A stretch of DNA of 64,000 nt from Typhlomys cinereus. Lineage: Eukaryota > Chordata > Mammalia > Rodentia > Platacanthomyidae. The position numbers were made by a program, and so were the translations under genes. The notes beneath the pieces are model-generated. The model saw only the letters and a list, made by a program, of their open reading frames with translations. It searched no databases and was not told the origin of the DNA. Positions 43,546 through 56,343 of the stretch are shown here, in pieces (the stretch's first letter is position 1; every line of letters starts with the position of its first letter). The DNA is taken from the NCBI GenBank assembly GCA_023101885.1, contig JALPQD010000088.1:4437501-4501500 (forward strand). The letters run 5' to 3'.

Positions 43546-45120
43546 TGCCTGCTGGCAAACAAACAAGGCAAATTTATGATCATCCAGTAGTTCACTGCCT
43601 ACAACTGTAAAAATAAATAGGAAACATTATGAAAATTCCCCAAAGAAGATATTATCAACTAAAATCTACCCAGATAATTTTCATTTGGACCATTGATTCA
43701 GGCTCACATCAAATTTCCATATCAGAAGGCCCGAATAACAGCAATTATCATTCAAATAAAAATATAATGACCAATGCAGCATCACATAATGGTTTTTACT
43801 CTAAAATGATGTTACCTGAGTAGCATTGGTTTCTCAGAGACTGTTACAAAGCAATCTGAAATGACTTACTGATACAGATTAGTAAAGCTCTAGAGATTTC
43901 CTTGTGAGACTGTCTGCAACTTCTGATCCTCTACTATGTGAAGGAACAATTAAACAACCTATGGGGATCATGCTAGTTATTTTAAAGTGCACGCATGTGT
44001 TTGTGTTCCTTGATATCTTTGCTTTTAAAATTTTAATTAGTATGCAATTTCATACAGTTAAAAACCACACAATGTAGAGTGTCATTCTATGAATTTTGTA
44101 AAATTTCTGGTTCCATATTCAATTAATCAGTCACCTAAACCGTTTCATAGGATTTTCTCTCTGATAACTTCTTATCCCTTCTGTAGACCATGGCAATAAC
44201 TGAACTGTTTTTAATCCAAGAAATTGCACTATTACTTTAATTTTCATAACTATACCCCTGTATTATGACCTGTGATCCTTGAATGTTTCACAAAGCATTG
44301 GTAGTCCACCCCACTGACATCTTGCCTTGTTTATTCATTAAAAGTAGTATGACATGATGCAGAAACAACAGTCAATTTCCATTCAAATGCTACAGACCAT
44401 GTGTGTTAGTTTTAGTGTTTGGTTGTTATCAAACAGGCTAATTCAAATATTTGATGGAATACTTGAGGGCAGATGTCTGCTCTTATGTTATATATGTCTG
44501 TAAAACTATGTTTGTTGATTACAATAGAAAATTGAAAATTTGCTTTTGTGAAGCATCTTCCATTTTGAACTCTCAACAGACATCAGTTGAAGTTACCTAA
44601 CATCTTCATCTACATTTAATATTCAACATTTTTCTTTGTTTTCATTTTGGACATTCACATATATAAAATAAATACTATCAACTATTTTTTCTTCAAATTC
44701 CACTTATTTTACCATAACAGTCCAGTTCTTAAGATGTTTTTTTCCAGATAAAAAGATAAATGTGTTATTTTTCCCACGCTTATTTGACTTCCAATGCACA
44801 TGGTCAAGTCGGCTATCCCATCTTCCCCAGTTCAGGGAAGTTTAGTGGTTAAACACTATTGTGTGCCCTAAGCATGCTTCCCTTCTGAATTGAGTAAGGA
44901 TTTTGTCTTTTTGGTGTTCTTCTCTTCTAAAACTGAGGAAAAAGTAAAATCTTCTACTTCTCATAGGAATTTCAGAAGGATTTTTAAAATACTATCTATA
45001 AAACATATACCAAATGTTATAGATTCTATGGATCAAATGCTAATGCACACATTTTTATAAAAATTGATGCAACATGGATCACAAAACATTGGTATTGATA
45101 TAATCCATCTGCTTCTACAC
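43546..45120 (-). repeat. Upstream part of OR-D segmental duplicate block
   Basis: It parallels the OR-C upstream block in order. 43835-44000 resembles 35300-35470, 44090-44310 resembles 35630-35810, and 45040-45115 resembles 36120-36185. No exon was recognised. Confidence 0.6.
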
Positions 45121-45841
45121 ATGGTCATGACCCATTTCACCAAAGAAATTTTTGTAATAAACCTAGATAATGTATATTACATATTAATATTAATGTTTTA
45201 TTATGTTATTGTTATGTTTGCTGTAACATAGGCACTACTTGTATACTCTCCTGCTGTGCTAATCACTGAGCTCAATAATTTAGTCACTGACATGGTGTTT
45301 TTGTCAGAAGTTGTCTTTTCTGCATAGCACATCGAAAGAGAAATCTTCACTAACATATCCATATGCTCTATGTGATAGATTCATAGCAGCGTATGTAGAA
45401 AAGAAATCTGTACAAGATTAAAAATATACCCCAAAGTAAAATCCAAATATCTCGAGTATGAATATTATATGATGATATTTTAATGCTGTTATTAAATTAA
45501 GAATACTGAAAGGGAGGTTAATTCAGAAAACTTGATGAGCCCCAGACACAACTACTGGAAAACAGAGATAAGAAAAATGGCAGATAAGATATGACAAGAG
45601 CCATTCACTCCAAAAACAGAAAGAAAGAAAAATATCAGAATCAAAGCATTTGGATGAGAATGGAAATGAAAATTGGAATGAGAATAAGAAAAAATCAGCC
45701 AACTTCCAGCTGTGCAAAAGGTAACAGAGAGACATCAGATCATATGGAAAAAGAACATACTCTTTTTATATAATAATGTACTTAAATGTTGCATATATAA
45801 CTCTATTGAAATTATGATGTTTTCACTGTTTAGTCTCCAAT
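45121..45841. other. Intergenic DNA, no gene recognised
   Basis: AT-rich DNA up to the left TSD of the long L1. Confidence 0.4.
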
Positions 45842-45858
45842 CCCATCCCTCATCTTTT
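45842..45858. repeat. Left TSD of long L1
   Basis: cccatccctcatctttt, identical to 52462-52478. Confidence 0.9.
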
Positions 45859-46860
45859 TTTTTTTTAATTAAAAATTTAATTATACATTTTAAAATTTTT
45901 TTACCAGTTCCCTCCCTCTCCCCTCCTCCCCCCGAACCCCCTCCTCTCCCTCCTCTCCCTCCCCATCCCCCAGTGCCTCCCCCCCAATTCCCAGAGAGTC
46001 CTTTATTGTGTACGCCTAACTCTCCACTGGGTCTTCCTCTCCAATGACATAAAAGGACCCAGTGGCATTTCCATAAGCCCTTTCTCTTGTTCCCCTTAAG
46101 CATAGGATCACTACTATGGCTGTCAATCACCTTGCCTCCAGGGGTCTCGGTGCCCTTAACAGATGCTAGACTTTATGAGGGCAACAGTGCATTGGACATT
46201 GCGCAGGGCATGCAAAGTCCCATTATGATTGCTTTGGCCCCAACTATTGTTGAGAATCTTGCAAATCGTTGCTCCTCCCATCCTTTTGCTCTTACAATCT
46301 TACCGCCCCCTCTTCCGCAAATGTCCCTGAGCTCCAGGATGGGGAGAGATTAGGCTGGCCTAGTTCTAGGTGATTCATATAGAGTCTCTGAAGTTCTGGA
46401 TTGTGGTTGGTTGATTTTCTTTTGCAGTTTTGCTGCTCCTGCAATGCCCTTCACTCCATTCTGCTGGGCACTGTATGTCACCCCCTGGCCAGAGACAAAA
46501 GCTGTTAAACTGGAGTCTTGTTATAATAGCACATTCAAGGGTATATGTAATAAGAGTAGGAAACCTCAGTGAGGGAGGGGTCCATCACCCATTTGCGAAA
46601 TGATTACTTTTTATCTGTTAGACTATATGCCCCCCCTTCTGGTGAAATCAGGAAAGAACGTCTGTGAACTTAACCTGGTTTCTCATTACTTACTTGCAGC
46701 CCTTGATGGAGGCCTATTTTCTCTGCTGTAACATGGTCCCCTTTCTCCTTGTTTCTGGTTTGGCCCTCCTAGCCCATCTCTCTTGTTCATAATCCTTGCA
46801 ATTACTGTGTTACATAGGTTTACTTTTAAGTGTCTCAATGTGGGCTGGATGAGTTTGGTA

Positions 46861-49800
46861 CTAGGAGCCACCTATTAAGGAGTACATACGGCGCTTAATT
46901 TTCTGGGTTTGGGATACTTCACTTAATATAATTCTTTCTAATGACATCCATTTCCCAGCAAATTCCAGTAATTCATCATTTTTGATGGCTGAGTAGTACT
47001 CCATTGTATAGATGTACCACAGTTTCCTTATCCACTCGTCAACTGTTGGACATTTAGGTTGATTCCATGACTTTGCTATTGTAAACAGTGCTGCTATGAA
47101 CATGGTCGAGCTTGTGCTATGGAGGCGAACCTCTGCTGCATGGGGGGTTATTCCCAAAAGTGGGATAGCAGGGTCATATGGCATTTCAATCTTTAATTTC
47201 TTTAAGAATCTCCAGACAGCTCGCCAGAGTGGCTGTATGAGCTTGCATTCCCACCAACAATGTAGGAGAGTTCCCCTCTCTCCACATCCTCTCCAGCATT
47301 TGTCGTTGTTTGTATTGTGGATTTTTGCCATCCTGACCGGGGTGAGATGGTATCTCAGGGAAGTTTTGATTTGCATTTCCCTGATGGCGAAGGAAGTGGA
47401 GCATTTTTTAAGATATTTGTTAGACATTTTAATTTCATCCCTGGTAAAGTTTCTTTGAAGTTCCATGGCCCATTTTTTAATTGGGCCAGTGTTTTCCTTG
47501 GAGTTTAGTTTTCTAAGTTCTCTGTGCACTCTGGACAGTAGAGCTCTGTCAGATACGTGGTTAGTGAAGATTTTCTCCCATTCTGTGGGTGGCCTTTGAG
47601 CTCGTGTGACAATCTCTTTATCTGAACAGAAGCTCTTTAATTTCACAAGATCCCAACTGTTGAGAGTTGGTAGCAGTGACTGTGCCATTGGATGTCTGTT
47701 TAGGAAATGTTGGCCTAGCCCAATCAGCTCGAGGGAGTTCCCTATCCTTTCAACTATGGTTGTTAAAGTCTCTGGCCTTAAATCAAGGTCCTTGATCCAT
47801 TTGGAATTAAGTCTTGTACATGGTGACAAGTATGGGTCAAGCTTTAATCTTCTGCATGTGGAGATCCAGTTTTGCCAGCACCATTTGTTGAAGATGCTGT
47901 TCTTTTTCCATTGGATTCTTTGGGCCCCTTTGTCAAAGACCAAATGGCTGTATTTTTGTGGGCTTATATCTGGGTCTTCAATCCTTATCCATTGATCTGT
48001 GTGTCTATTTTGGAGCCAGTACCAGGCTGTCTTTATAACTATGGATTTGTAGTATAAACTAAGGTTTGGTATGGTAATACCTCCAGCAGTGTTTTTGTTA
48101 CTCAGGATTGTCTTTGCTATCCTGGGTCTTTTGTGCCTCCATATGAATTTTGAGATTATTTGGTCAACTTCTTTAAAGAATTGCTTTGGGATTTTAATTG
48201 GTATAGCATTGAATTTGTATATTGCCTTTGGTAGGATGGTCATTTTTACGATGTTGATTCTACCAATCCAGGAACATGGGAGGTCTTTCCACCTTCTGGT
48301 GTCTTCTGCTATTTCTTTCTTTAGGGTTTTAAAGTTTTCATTGTAAGGTCTTTTACCTCCTTGGTTAGGTTTATACCAAGGTATTTCATTTTTTTAGGGG
48401 CTATAGTAAATGGGATTGTTTCTCTCAAGGCTTTTTCACTTCTTTCATTCTGGGCATATAGGAAGGCCTCTGATTTTTGCACATTTATTTTGTATCCTGC
48501 CACCCTGCTGAACTTCTCAATTAGTTCCAGGAGCTTCCTGGTGGAGTTTTTGGGATCCCTCAGGTATAAGATCATGTCATCTGCAAATAGGGATAGCTTG
48601 ATTTCTTCCTTGCTGATTTGAATCCCTCTTATGTCCCTTTCTTGTCTTATGGCTTCAGCTAAGACTTCAAGTACAATATTGAATAGAAGTGGTGAGAGTG
48701 GACAGCCTTGTCTAGTTCCTGATCGAAGTGGGAATGCTTCCAATTGTTCCCCATTGAGCATAATCCTTGCTGTAGGCTTGTTGTATACAGCTTTTATTAT
48801 ATTGATAAAGGTTCCTTCCATTCCTACTGTCTCTAGCGTTTTGATCATAAAAGGCTGTTGGATTTTGTCAAAGGCTTTTTCTGCATCTATGGAGAGTATC
48901 ATGTGGTCTTGGACTTTGGACTGGTTTACATGATGAATTACATTTATTGATTTGCGTATGTTGAACCAACTTTGTGTGCCGGGGATGAAGCCTACTTGGT
49001 CCCCGTGAATGATCTTTTTGATATGTTTTTGAATCCGATTTGCTAAGACTTTGTTGAGAATCTTTGCATCTGTGTTCATCAGAGAGATCGGCCTATAGTT
49101 TTCTTTTTTAAGTGCATCTTTATTAGGTTTTGGGATTAAGACGATATTAGCTTCATAGAAGGAATTTGGCAGTGTTCCTTCCTTTGCTATTTGATGGAAC
49201 AGTTTAAGGAGTATTGGTGTTATTAACTCCTTAAATGTCTGGTAGAATTCTGTGCTGAATCCATCTGGCCCAGGACATTTTTTGGTGGGAAGATTCGAGA
49301 TTACTTCTTCAATTTCCTTGTATGTTATAGGACTATTTAAATAATTCACAACTTCCTGATTCAATTTAGGTAAGTTGTGTTTACTTAGAAATTCATCCAT
49401 CTCTTTTGTGTTGTCAAACTTCACAGAGTATAAGTTTTTGAAATATGATGTTATAATTCTCTGGATTTCTTGGGTATCCGTAGTGATAACTCCATGTTCA
49501 TTTCTAATTTTGTTAATTTGGGTTTTCTCTCTCTTGCTTTTGGTTAATTTAGCTAGGGGTGTATCAATCTTATTGATTTTTTCAAAGAACCAGCTTTTTG
49601 ACTGGTTGATTTTTTTCTATCGTTTTCTTAATCTCGATTTCAGATATTTCTCCCCTTATTTTGCTAATCTCCTCTCTTCTATTACTTTTGGGATCAGATT
49701 GCTCAAGTTTCTCCAAAGCCTTAAGCTGCATCGTTAAATTATTTATTTCTGATGTTTCCAATTTTCTGATGTAGGCATTAAGAGCTATGAACTTACCTCT

Positions 49801-50688
49801 TAGAACAGCTTTCATTGTGTCCCAGAGATTTTGGTAAGTTGTATTCTCATTTTCGTTCACTTTCAGAAAATCTTGAATTTCCCGTTTAATTTCTTCCTGA
49901 ATCCAGTTCTCATTCAGCATCATATTGTTAAGTTTCCAGGAGTTAGTGTATTTTCTCTTGTTTGTTGTGTTGTTGTGGATGTCCAGCTTTAGGCCGTGGT
50001 GGTCTGATAGGGCACAGGCTAGAATTTCGACTTTTTTGTATTTGTGTAGATTCATTTTGTGGCCCAATATGTGATCTATTTTGGAGAAAGTTCCGTGTGC
50101 TGCTGAGAAAAATGTGTATTCTTTGGTACGTGGGTGAAAAGTTCGATAGAGATCTGTAAGGTCCATTTCAGTAAGGGTTTGGTTAAGCTCCAAAGTGTCT
50201 CTGTTAAGCTTTTGACCTGTTGATCTATCCCATGTTGAGAGGGCGGTGTTGAAATCCCCGAGAATTATTGTTTGGGGGTTGATTTCTTGCTTTAAACGCT
50301 GTAGGGTTTTCTTAATGAATGTGGAGGGGCCCATATTGGGTGCATATATGTTCAGTAATGTGAAGTCTTCCTGGTGAATTGTACCTGTGACTAAAATGTA
50401 GTATCCATCTGTGTCTCTTATGATTTTCTTTGGTTTGAAGTCCACTTTGTCTGAAAGCATAATTGCTACCCCTGCCTGTTTCCTGGTTCCATTAGCTTGC
50501 AAGATTTTGGACCAGCCTTTCATTCTTAGGACGTGCCTATCTTTTGTGGTGAGATGAGTTTCCTGAAGGCAGCAGATTGTTGGATTGTGGTTTCTAATCC
50601 AAGTTTGTAATCTGTGTCTCTTAATCGGTGAGTTAATGCCGTTGACATTTAATGTTATAATGGAGAAATTATTTTTAATTCTGGACAT
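46861..50688 (-). pseudogene. L1 ORF2 (endonuclease and reverse transcriptase) with two frameshifts
   Basis: ORF2 protein nicks target DNA and copies L1 RNA at the nick. The endonuclease domain starts at ATG 50688: the catalytic Asn14 and Glu43 positions, the GDFN motif and the SDHHG histidine motif are all present. The frame shifts near 49600-49615. The reverse transcriptase follows with the FADD active site at 48576-48587. A second shift is a 1-nt loss near 48344 relative to the paralogous reading. The last 460 codons (48243-46861) are open and include the cysteine-rich motif (about 47235-47300). Total length of about 1275 codons is normal. Only two indels separate it from an open frame, so the copy is young but, as it stands, cannot make full ORF2 protein. 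Confidence 0.93.
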
Positions 50689-50745
50689 TTTTTATGTTTA
50701 GTAGATTTTGTAAGCATGTTGTTTGATATTTATATTTTGTTGGTA

Positions 50746-51807
50746 TTATACTTCCATTCTGTCCTCCTGGATACGCTTGTTCTTTTTTTCAAGCTTGAGT
50801 ATCATTTCTAGCATTTTTTGAAGGCCTGGTTTGGTAGACATGTATCCCTTCAAGTTGTCTTTGTGCTGAAAAACTTTTCTTTCTCCCTCAATCATGACAG
50901 ACAGTTTTGCCGGGTATATCAGTCTGGGTTGGCATTTTTGCTCATTTAATACTTGAAGTATGTCTCTCCAAGCTCTTCTTGCTTTTACTGTTTCCATTGA
51001 GTAGTCATTTGTTATTCTAATAGGTTTACCTTTAAAAGTGAGTTGCTTTTTTTCTCTTGAAGCTCTCAGCACCTTTTCTTTGTCTTGAATGTGGAGTGTT
51101 TTGACTATTATTTGCCGTGGCGATTTTCTATTTTGGTCATATCTGTTTGGAGTGCGAAATGCCTCTTGTATTTGGATAGGCCTCTCATTCTTTAATTGTG
51201 GGAAGTTTTCATCTATGATGAATTGAAATATTTCCTCAGGTGTGGTATTTTGGGATTCTTGTTCTGGTATTCCATGAATGCGCATGTTAGGTTTCTTCAG
51301 GGTGTCCCATATTTCTTGAATGTTCCTCTCCAGTATCTTTTTGGCTTTAACAATCTCTTCCATTGAGCTGGTTAATTCTCCTACTTTGTCTTCAAGATCT
51401 GAGATTCTATTTTCTGCCTCATTTGTTCTGCTGATAAGACTCTCTGTAGAGTTTTGGGTTGAAGATAACTTATCTCTTAGTTCAATTTTAAACTCTGCCT
51501 GAGACTGTTTTACCTGCTCTATACCTATTTTTGTTTCTTGAACTGTTTTTCTCAACTCCTCCAGGTTCCTGTTGTGTTCCTGTTCAAAGTGGTTGACACG
51601 GTTATTTAACTCTTCTCGGATTTCCTCTTTCATATTATTAATCATGGTAATGATCATACTCTGAAAGTCGTTATGTTGGGTCTGGCTTTCATGGCTATTT
51701 TCTATGGATTTGTTCTGGTCGCAATCCATCGTTACGGGATTGATTCTTTTGGTGGGAGATTGTTCTTGGGGTTTGTTTCTCGTGGATCTGCACTTTGACT
51801 TGTACAT
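50746..51807 (-). CDS. L1 ORF1 protein, intact (353 aa)
   Basis: ORF1p is the trimeric RNA-binding chaperone of the L1 ribonucleoprotein. The order is visible: a basic, variable N terminus; a long heptad-rich coiled coil (about residues 50-165, rich in Glu, Leu, Gln); an RRM-like region (about 170-265); and a basic C-terminal domain (about 270-353) with the conserved 'RRAW' and 'YPAKL' wording. The 353-codon length is normal for a mammalian ORF1, and there is no stop or shift. The start is the first ATG after the 5' UTR, 57 nt upstream of ORF2. It could be translated if the L1 promoter at 51808-52461 is active. Confidence 0.95.
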   Translation of the reverse strand: MYKSKCRSTRNKPQEQSPTKRINPVTMDCDQNKSIENSHESQTQHNDFQSMIITMINNMKEEIREELNNRVNHFEQEHNRNLEELRKTVQETKIGIEQVKQSQAEFKIELRDKLSSTQNSTESLISRTNEAENRISDLEDKVGELTSSMEEIVKAKKILERNIQEIWDTLKKPNMRIHGIPEQESQNTTPEEIFQFIIDENFPQLKNERPIQIQEAFRTPNRYDQNRKSPRQIIVKTLHIQDKEKVLRASREKKQLTFKGKPIRITNDYSMETVKARRAWRDILQVLNEQKCQPRLIYPAKLSVMIEGERKVFQHKDNLKGYMSTKPGLQKMLEMILKLEKKNKRIQEDRMEV

Positions 51808-52461
51808 TGTTGTTTTGTTTTTTAGAACCTTTCAGTTTCTGTGTGTTTTTCACTGAACCGATGTAGTTGGTATTGTTACACCTGCCAGTTGTTACTAGTG
51901 CTTGCCTTGGATTGGGTATGTTTGTGTATTGGTATTGTTATATCCTAGATGAGACTACTAGGATGTTAGTACGTCAGTTACATAACCAGGGGATGAATAT
52001 AAGTATGGTAGTGCACTTTTATGATCTAGTGTCTTGGTGAAATGTGAGGGTGGGTCGTGTACTCCCTGGAGTTGTATGTTTTTGGGGTGGCTGTATGAGG
52101 AAGCTGACCTACAACATTGATACTAGAAAGGATCAGTAAGGTGAAAGAAAAGAAAAAGAGTAAGGAAAAAAAAAAAAAGGTTTCCTTATCTTTAGGCTGG
52201 ATGTGAAGAGTCTCGCATGTGATACAATGGTTGTAGTGAAGTCCAGATGTATGGCCTGTGTTCTCTTTGTTCCTTAGAGTTTTGCTTGGGTTTCCTTTGT
52301 ACTCTATTGAATTCTGAGTAGCAGTGTGACTTCCGTGGACCACATGTGTAGGTCCCCGGTGGGCCAGAGAGGCAGAGGGTCTGATGTTGATGGCAGAATT
52401 CTTCACCTGCGACCTGGGCACTGGTCGGGGTTCGGCGCGGAGGGGGGCTGGGGGCAAAGCC
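51808..52461 (-). promoter_or_regulatory. L1-1 5' UTR with internal promoter region
   Basis: About 650 bp lie between the element's 5' end and the ORF1 start. The 5'-most 80 bp are GC-rich (52380-52461), and the rest is moderately AT-rich. L1 5' UTRs drive transcription from position +1. No YY1-type site could be confirmed by eye. Confidence 0.7.
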
Positions 52462-52478
52462 CCCATCCCTCATCTTTT
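52462..52478. repeat. Right TSD of long L1
   Basis: cccatccctcatctttt, identical to 45842-45858. Confidence 0.9.
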
Positions 52479-53515
52479 ATCTCTTACAACTCTTCATTTC
52501 CCCTGCCAGACTCCCACTACTTTCAAATCTTTTTAAGTGGTGTGGCCTACTGTGTTTCATCTAACTTGTTTTTTATGACATATGCCTGACACATATACTC
52601 TTTCAGATGTTTAGAAACCTCACAAAGTAAGCAACATCAAAATAACATGGGGGTGAACAGTTTGTCAGAATTACCATTGAAAAGGTATTAAAAGAGTTCA
52701 CTTTTAAGGAACAATACAGAAACATTTTTAAAAGTAAGAAACCATGCTTCATTCACAGAAAAAAGATATTAAGAGTGACTGGCATGAACAAGATGTTGCT
52801 TAGATTCAAAGAGTTGAAATCTATTATCTTGAGTATTCTCAAAGAGTCATTCAAATAAATAAAAAAAGTAGGAAATGGATGTTTCCACACATTGTGTTGA
52901 TGAATATCAAAAAGCAGAATGGAACGATAAAATAACACTGGACTGAAATTCCAGAATGCAACCACAATAATGAAAATACAAAATTAAGCTGGAAATTGAA
53001 AGAGTGATTTGATCTCAGAAAGGAAATAATTAGTATATGTGATGTTGCTAGAAGTCTGTGTGAGGAATAGAAAGGAAAAAGAAAGATACTGAATAGAAAC
53101 AAAGAGACTTGTTTCATGCCAACAAAGTTTTCCAATGCATACATAATTGGAATCCTCAAATGAACAATGAAGTACAGAAATGTTATAAATCATGTATGTA
53201 TATTATATATAAAAATATAAAGAAGACAAAACATGAATCCTTTTTTGCAAAAAGCAAACTCAAGAAGAAAAAACATGAAGAGGCTCACACCGATTTTAAG
53301 GATAAACTTTTCAAAATGCAACAGTAGATCATGAACCTTCAAAAAAAATCAATTCATTATACCTGACAGACAAAAGATTTTCAGTTAGGTTGATGGGGAG
53401 TAGTTCTCATAAATCATGGAGGCCAGAAAGGATAAGAAGATAAGATTAAGACTTTGGAAAAGAAAAAGAAGCCTATGAAACCTGTCTATATGCAATAAAG
53501 CTGTTATTCAAAGGA
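52479..53515. other. AT-rich intergenic DNA, no gene recognised
   Basis: No exon or recognisable repeat. Open frames in this stretch have low-complexity composition. Confidence 0.4.
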
Positions 53516-53518
53516 TTA

Positions 53519-53645
53519 TTGACAGCCAGACATGGTGGCTCATGCTTGAAATCCCAGCCCTTAGAACATTGAAGCAGTAGGATCAGGAGTTCAAGATTTG
53601 CCTCTCCTACATGATTACATGAAAACTCCTCTCAAAAAAAATTTT
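53519..53645 (+). mobile_element. B1 (7SL-derived) SINE
   Basis: 'gccagacatggtggctcatg' followed by 'aatcccagccctta' and 'gatcaggagttcaaga' is the canonical B1 order (A box, mid-region, B box), ending in a short A/T run. It is a monomer of about 120 bp, moderately diverged. Confidence 0.85.
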
Positions 53646-53722
53646 TTTAGACTGAAGCAAATGAAGAGTTGGTCACTGATAAAAATTGTTCCATATGAGG
53701 TGCTTAAAAAGTTATCATTCTG

Positions 53723-53925
53723 GGGCTGGAAAGGTGGCTCAGGGGTTAAGACTCTACCTTGCAGGCAGAAGGTCCTGAGTTGCGATCCTAGACCCCACAT
53801 ATAGACACCAGGCAGAAGTGGGGGCGGCCTACGTTTCTGGTCCTGGTAGGGTGTAGCCTGTGAATCCTGGGGCAGAGTAAACAAGGAGGAGGTGGAGGCG
53901 TCCATGGTGGTTCCCGTGGTTCTAT

Positions 53926-53966
<41 letters not shown>

Positions 53967-54046
53967 CACACACACACACACATACATACACACACAAGCA
54001 CACATGCACGATTGAATAAATAAATTAAAAAATTATATTTAAAAAT
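53723..54046 (+). mobile_element. tRNA-derived B2-like SINE with (CA)n tail and TSD
   Basis: The head 'ggggctggaaaggtggctca', the body and the (CA)n run (53927-53999) match the copy at 4602. An 11-bp direct repeat ttatcattctg flanks it (53712-53722 and 54047-54057). The copy lacks a few bases ('gaattcgcctgt') present in the 4602 copy near the CA run. Confidence 0.9.
53927..53999. repeat. (CA)n microsatellite in SINE tail
   Basis: Long CA run with a CG and two TA interruptions. Opposite-strand open frames here are artefacts of the repeat. Confidence 0.95.
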
Positions 54047-54057
54047 TTATCATTCTG

Positions 54058-55230
54058 AAATGGATGGAATTTAAAAAGTAGCACAAACAACACATGGTGC
54101 AAATATGCAATTATTTGTCAATTGAAATTAAAATAAAATCTCAAAAATCAAGGAAGACAATTACATAAGAAAATACAAAACTGCTGTGTACTTTCATTTA
54201 TATGTATCATCTTTCCCACTGGATGGTGTTATTCATTTATTTAATTATAAAGGTACTTCTTTTGTAAAAAACGCTTTATTTTTCTGAGAGTAAATTATTA
54301 AGAGTTTTTCATGAGGGTAAGTATATAGATATGTTAACTGTGCTCCAGAAAATAGAAATGAGAGGAAATGAGAAGACTGCCTTGAATGAACAGAGAGTGA
54401 GTTTAAAGGTTCACAGACATCACACCAACTAGAATATCATTGTCTTTCTTGGTCTGTAGCTAGTCCTACTACAGATGAAAACATACATCCACTTTTATCA
54501 ACACCCAAGCTAATCATTTGTGATAAATAAATAATAAATAATATATTCTCTCATTTTATCATTATTATTAGAACTCTGCCTAAAACAGATTTTACTATTG
54601 AGAGTGGGTCTGAAAGAAGAGATTTTAAGATATTTTCTGAATTGGTTCTGCAGAGTTTGGATTTAGCTTTCTAAGTCAACTGGTTAAAAAAGTATTAACG
54701 AATTTATTTTTAGTAGTAAAGACAGCATAGTGTTTCATGGTGTGATCCAGATTCAAATAAACACACAAAAAAGTCACTCTTCATTACTCCACATAAAATA
54801 CTTTTGGAAACGGAATCTGCATGAACATTACTGATGTGTGAAAAAATGTGTCCCCTTTTATTGATATGCTGAAATCCAATGTCCAATGTGGTTATATCAT
54901 AAGGTAGGTTTTTCAGGAAGAATAATTAAATCTTGACTAAGTGGTCCTTAAATTCTATCTGCATATTTGGGATTCTTGATCTTATACAAAAACTTAAAAG
55001 ATCTAGCTAGATATTTCATTTTTCCTACCTTCCCTTGTATGAAGAAGAGCATTCCCATCTTCTTCCATGTGAGAACACATTATTGGCATTTGTTCCCTTC
55101 CATACCATATGAAATTATAGCAAGTTATTTTGTTACATATGAGGTATGCACATTGTTTAATGGGAAAATTACCTCAGATGATGTGTGGGTTTCATCTTAT
55201 TAACTGACAGTCAGAATCCCACTAACATGT
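54058..55230. other. AT-rich intergenic DNA, no gene recognised
   Basis: No exon or recognisable repeat. It ends at the T run of the second long L1. Confidence 0.4.
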
Positions 55231-56329
55231 CTTTTTTTTAACATTTTTTATTATCTCCACTCATACAAACTTAATAGGCACATCGGTTCCCTCCCTCCCT
55301 CCTCCTCTCCCCACCCTCTGCTCGCCCTCCCCTCACCCCACCCTCCCATACCCCAGTGCCTCCCCTGTCCCAATCCCAGGAGAATCCTTTAATGTGCATG
55401 CCTGACTGTCCTCTGGGTCCTCCTCTCCGATGACGTAAAAGGACCCAGCGGCATTTCCCTGAACCCTTTCCTTTGTTCCCCTTAAGCATAGCAACACTAT
55501 TTTGGCTGTAAATCCCTTGCCTCCAAGGATCTTGGTGCTTTTAGCAAATGCTAGACTTTGTGGGGACAATAGTGTGTTGGACATTGCGCAGGGCATGTAA
55601 AGTCCAAATATGATTGTTTCGGCCCTAACTTGTGTGGAGTATCTTGCAAATCATTGCTCCTCCCATCCTTGTGCTCTTACACTCTTACCGCCCCCTCTTC
55701 CGCAAATTTCCCTGAACTTCAGGATGGGGAGAGATTAGGCTGGCCTAGTTCTAGGTGGTTGATATAGAGTCTCTGAAGTTCTGGATTATGGTTTGTTGAT
55801 TTTCTTTTGCGGTTTTGCTGCTCCTGCAATGCCCTTCACTCCATCCTGATGGGTATTGGATGTCACCCCCTGGCCAGAGATTTAAAAAAAAACTGTTAAA
55901 ATAAGAGTATATTCAAAGGTAGATGCAATAAAAGTAGGAAACCACAGTGAGGGAGGTGTCAATCACCCATTTGCAAAATGGTTACTTATTATCTGCCAGA
56001 CTATATGCCCTCCCCTTCTGGTGAGATCATATCCCCTCAGTTGTAGATGATCAGGAACGAAAAGTCTGTGAACTTAACCAGATGTCTCATTGCTTACTCG
56101 CAGTCCTTGATGGAGGCCTATTTTCTCTGCTGTTACATGGTCCCCACTCTCCTTGTTTCTGGTGTGGCCCTCCTACCCCATCCCTCCTGTTCATAATCCT
56201 TGCAATTACTGTATCGCAGAGATTTATCGTCGAGTGTCTCCAGGTGGACTGGGTGGGTTTGGTACTAGGAGCCACCCATTAGGGAGCACATATGGTGCTT
56301 AATTTTCTGGGTCTGGGATACTTCACTCA

Positions 56330-56343
56330 ATATAATTGTCTCT
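56330..56343. repeat. Left TSD of nested L1
   Basis: atataattgtctct, identical to 56886-56899. Confidence 0.85.

Larger units (their letters stand above)
45859..52461 (-). mobile_element. Near-full-length young L1 (L1-1), minus strand
   Basis: On the minus strand the order is a 5' UTR of about 650 bp (52461-51808), ORF1 (51807-50746), a 57-nt gap, ORF2 (50688-46861), a 3' UTR with purine-rich tract, and a short A tail (T run at left). The element is about 6.6 kb. A perfect 17-bp TSD flanks it, and the reconstructed target on the sense strand reads AT/AAAA, a typical L1 endonuclease site. The TSD shows that this is one insertion with both ends preserved. The 5' end lacks the extra GC-rich segment present in L1-2 at 61350-61611, so it may be slightly 5'-truncated. 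Confidence 0.96.
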
